Positions 6,190 to 6,540 of a stretch of 6,540 nt of DNA are shown here, in pieces. The number at the start of each line of letters is the position of its first letter. Positions within the stretch are counted from its first letter, which is position 1. Source of the DNA: an uncultured Gammaproteobacteria bacterium (GTDB lineage Bacteria > Pseudomonadota > Gammaproteobacteria > Pseudomonadales > UBA5518); NCBI GenBank assembly GCA_903921135.1, contig CAIXOY010000376.1:1-6540 (forward strand). Direction: 5' to 3'. Both the position numbers and the translations under genes were made by a program. Under the pieces are notes generated by a model, which was given only the letters and a program-made list of their open reading frames with translations, did no database searches and was not told the origin of the DNA.

Positions 6190-6540
6190 ATGTCGCAGAG
6201 CGACGAGGAACTCGCCAGACGCGCGGCGGCCGGAGACGGCCGTCACGCGTTTGCGATGCTGGTGTCCCGGCACCAGTCCGACGTCCGCCGCACCTTGCGC
6301 CGCCTCACCCGCGGTGACATGGCGCTGGCCGACGATCTGGCGCAGGAGTCCTTCGTCAAAGCCTGGCGCAATATCAGCGAGTTCCGCGGCGACAGCAGCT
6401 TCCGCACCTGGATGTTCCGCATCGCCTATCGCAGTTTCCTGAGCCATATCCGGCGCAACGAGCCCGACACCACCGAGGTCGAGGAGCATCACGCGCTCCA
6501 CGAGGACGACCACGAGGGCCGCGAGTTCATGCAGGACTTC
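6190..6540 (+). CDS. ECF-type RNA polymerase sigma factor, 5' part only
   Basis: The frame from ATG 6190 stays open to the end of the window: 117 codons with no stop, so the gene continues beyond it. Residues about 20-89 are sigma region 2: FAMLVSRHQSDVRRTLRRLT, then the hallmark DDLAQESFVKAWRNISEFRG at 48-67, then SSFRTWMFRIAYRSFLSHIRR for -10 recognition and strand opening. Residues 91-117 begin the linker to region 4, which is not in the window. This linker is unusually acidic and His-rich (EVEEHHALHEDDHE, His at 100, 101, 104 and 108). The promoter specificity and signal cannot be told without region 4. AGGG at 6179-6182, seven bases before the ATG, is a plausible ribosome binding site. 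The start fits the family, whose members begin 15-20 residues before region 2. It is probably co-transcribed with the membrane protein 20 bases upstream. Confidence 0.93.
   Translation, partial: MSQSDEELARRAAAGDGRHAFAMLVSRHQSDVRRTLRRLTRGDMALADDLAQESFVKAWRNISEFRGDSSFRTWMFRIAYRSFLSHIRRNEPDTTEVEEHHALHEDDHEGREFMQDF

Noticed and set aside
6251..6442. Plus-strand 63-codon open frame inside the sigma factor region
   Set aside because: It is out of frame with the sigma factor starting at 6190, whose region 2 motifs are unmistakable; the small frame is Ala/Ser/Pro-rich with no domain.

Overview
The window is about 6.5 kb of densely coding, GC-rich DNA with strong G/C preference at third codon positions. 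It looks like a chromosomal segment of a proteobacterium, most likely a gammaproteobacterium. Three things suggest this: a Marinobacter-type two-domain fatty acyl-CoA reductase, a pair of inverted REP elements like those of Pseudomonas and Xanthomonadales, and an ECF sigma factor next to a DUF6249-like membrane protein. The exact genus cannot be read from the sequence. No gene-free stretch exceeds 300 bases, and I see no tRNA, rRNA, CRISPR array, transposase or phage gene.

Layout. (1) Positions 1-2442, plus strand: the tail of a cyclic-nucleotide-binding plus rhodanese protein (its 5' end lies outside the window), then, 6 bases later, a 692-residue two-domain fatty acyl-CoA reductase. The two look co-transcribed. 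(2) Positions 2449-2474: a perfect palindrome with a T-run that can act as terminator for this operon and for the convergent gene. (3) Positions 2478-3032, minus strand: a small SYLF/YSC84-domain lipoprotein. (4) Positions 3033-3203: a divergent intergenic region with candidate promoters for both directions and a perfect 11-bp inverted repeat in the probable leader of the next gene. (5) Positions 3204-5231, plus strand: class II fructose-bisphosphate aldolase, then, 6 bases later, an alpha/beta hydrolase. (6) Positions 5235-5335: a REPIN-like pair of inverted REP sequences, followed by a T-run, and a third REP fragment. (7) Positions 5378-6540, plus strand: an exported, membrane-anchored DUF6249-like protein and, 20 bases later, the first 117 codons of an ECF sigma factor that runs off the window.

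How the genes may work together. The reductase makes fatty alcohols from acyl-CoA, which is the supply step for wax esters. The upstream cyclic-nucleotide/rhodanese protein may sense or regulate this pathway, but that is inferred only from its position. Aldolase is central sugar metabolism; the hydrolase behind it has an intact catalytic triad but an unknown substrate. The last two genes look like a membrane protein and sigma factor signalling unit. Apart from the pairs, the modules appear functionally independent.

No clearly new multi-gene system is evident. The most interesting signals are the REPIN with a compensatory base-pair change, the rhodanese domain without its cysteine in front of the reductase, and the leader palindrome of the aldolase gene.
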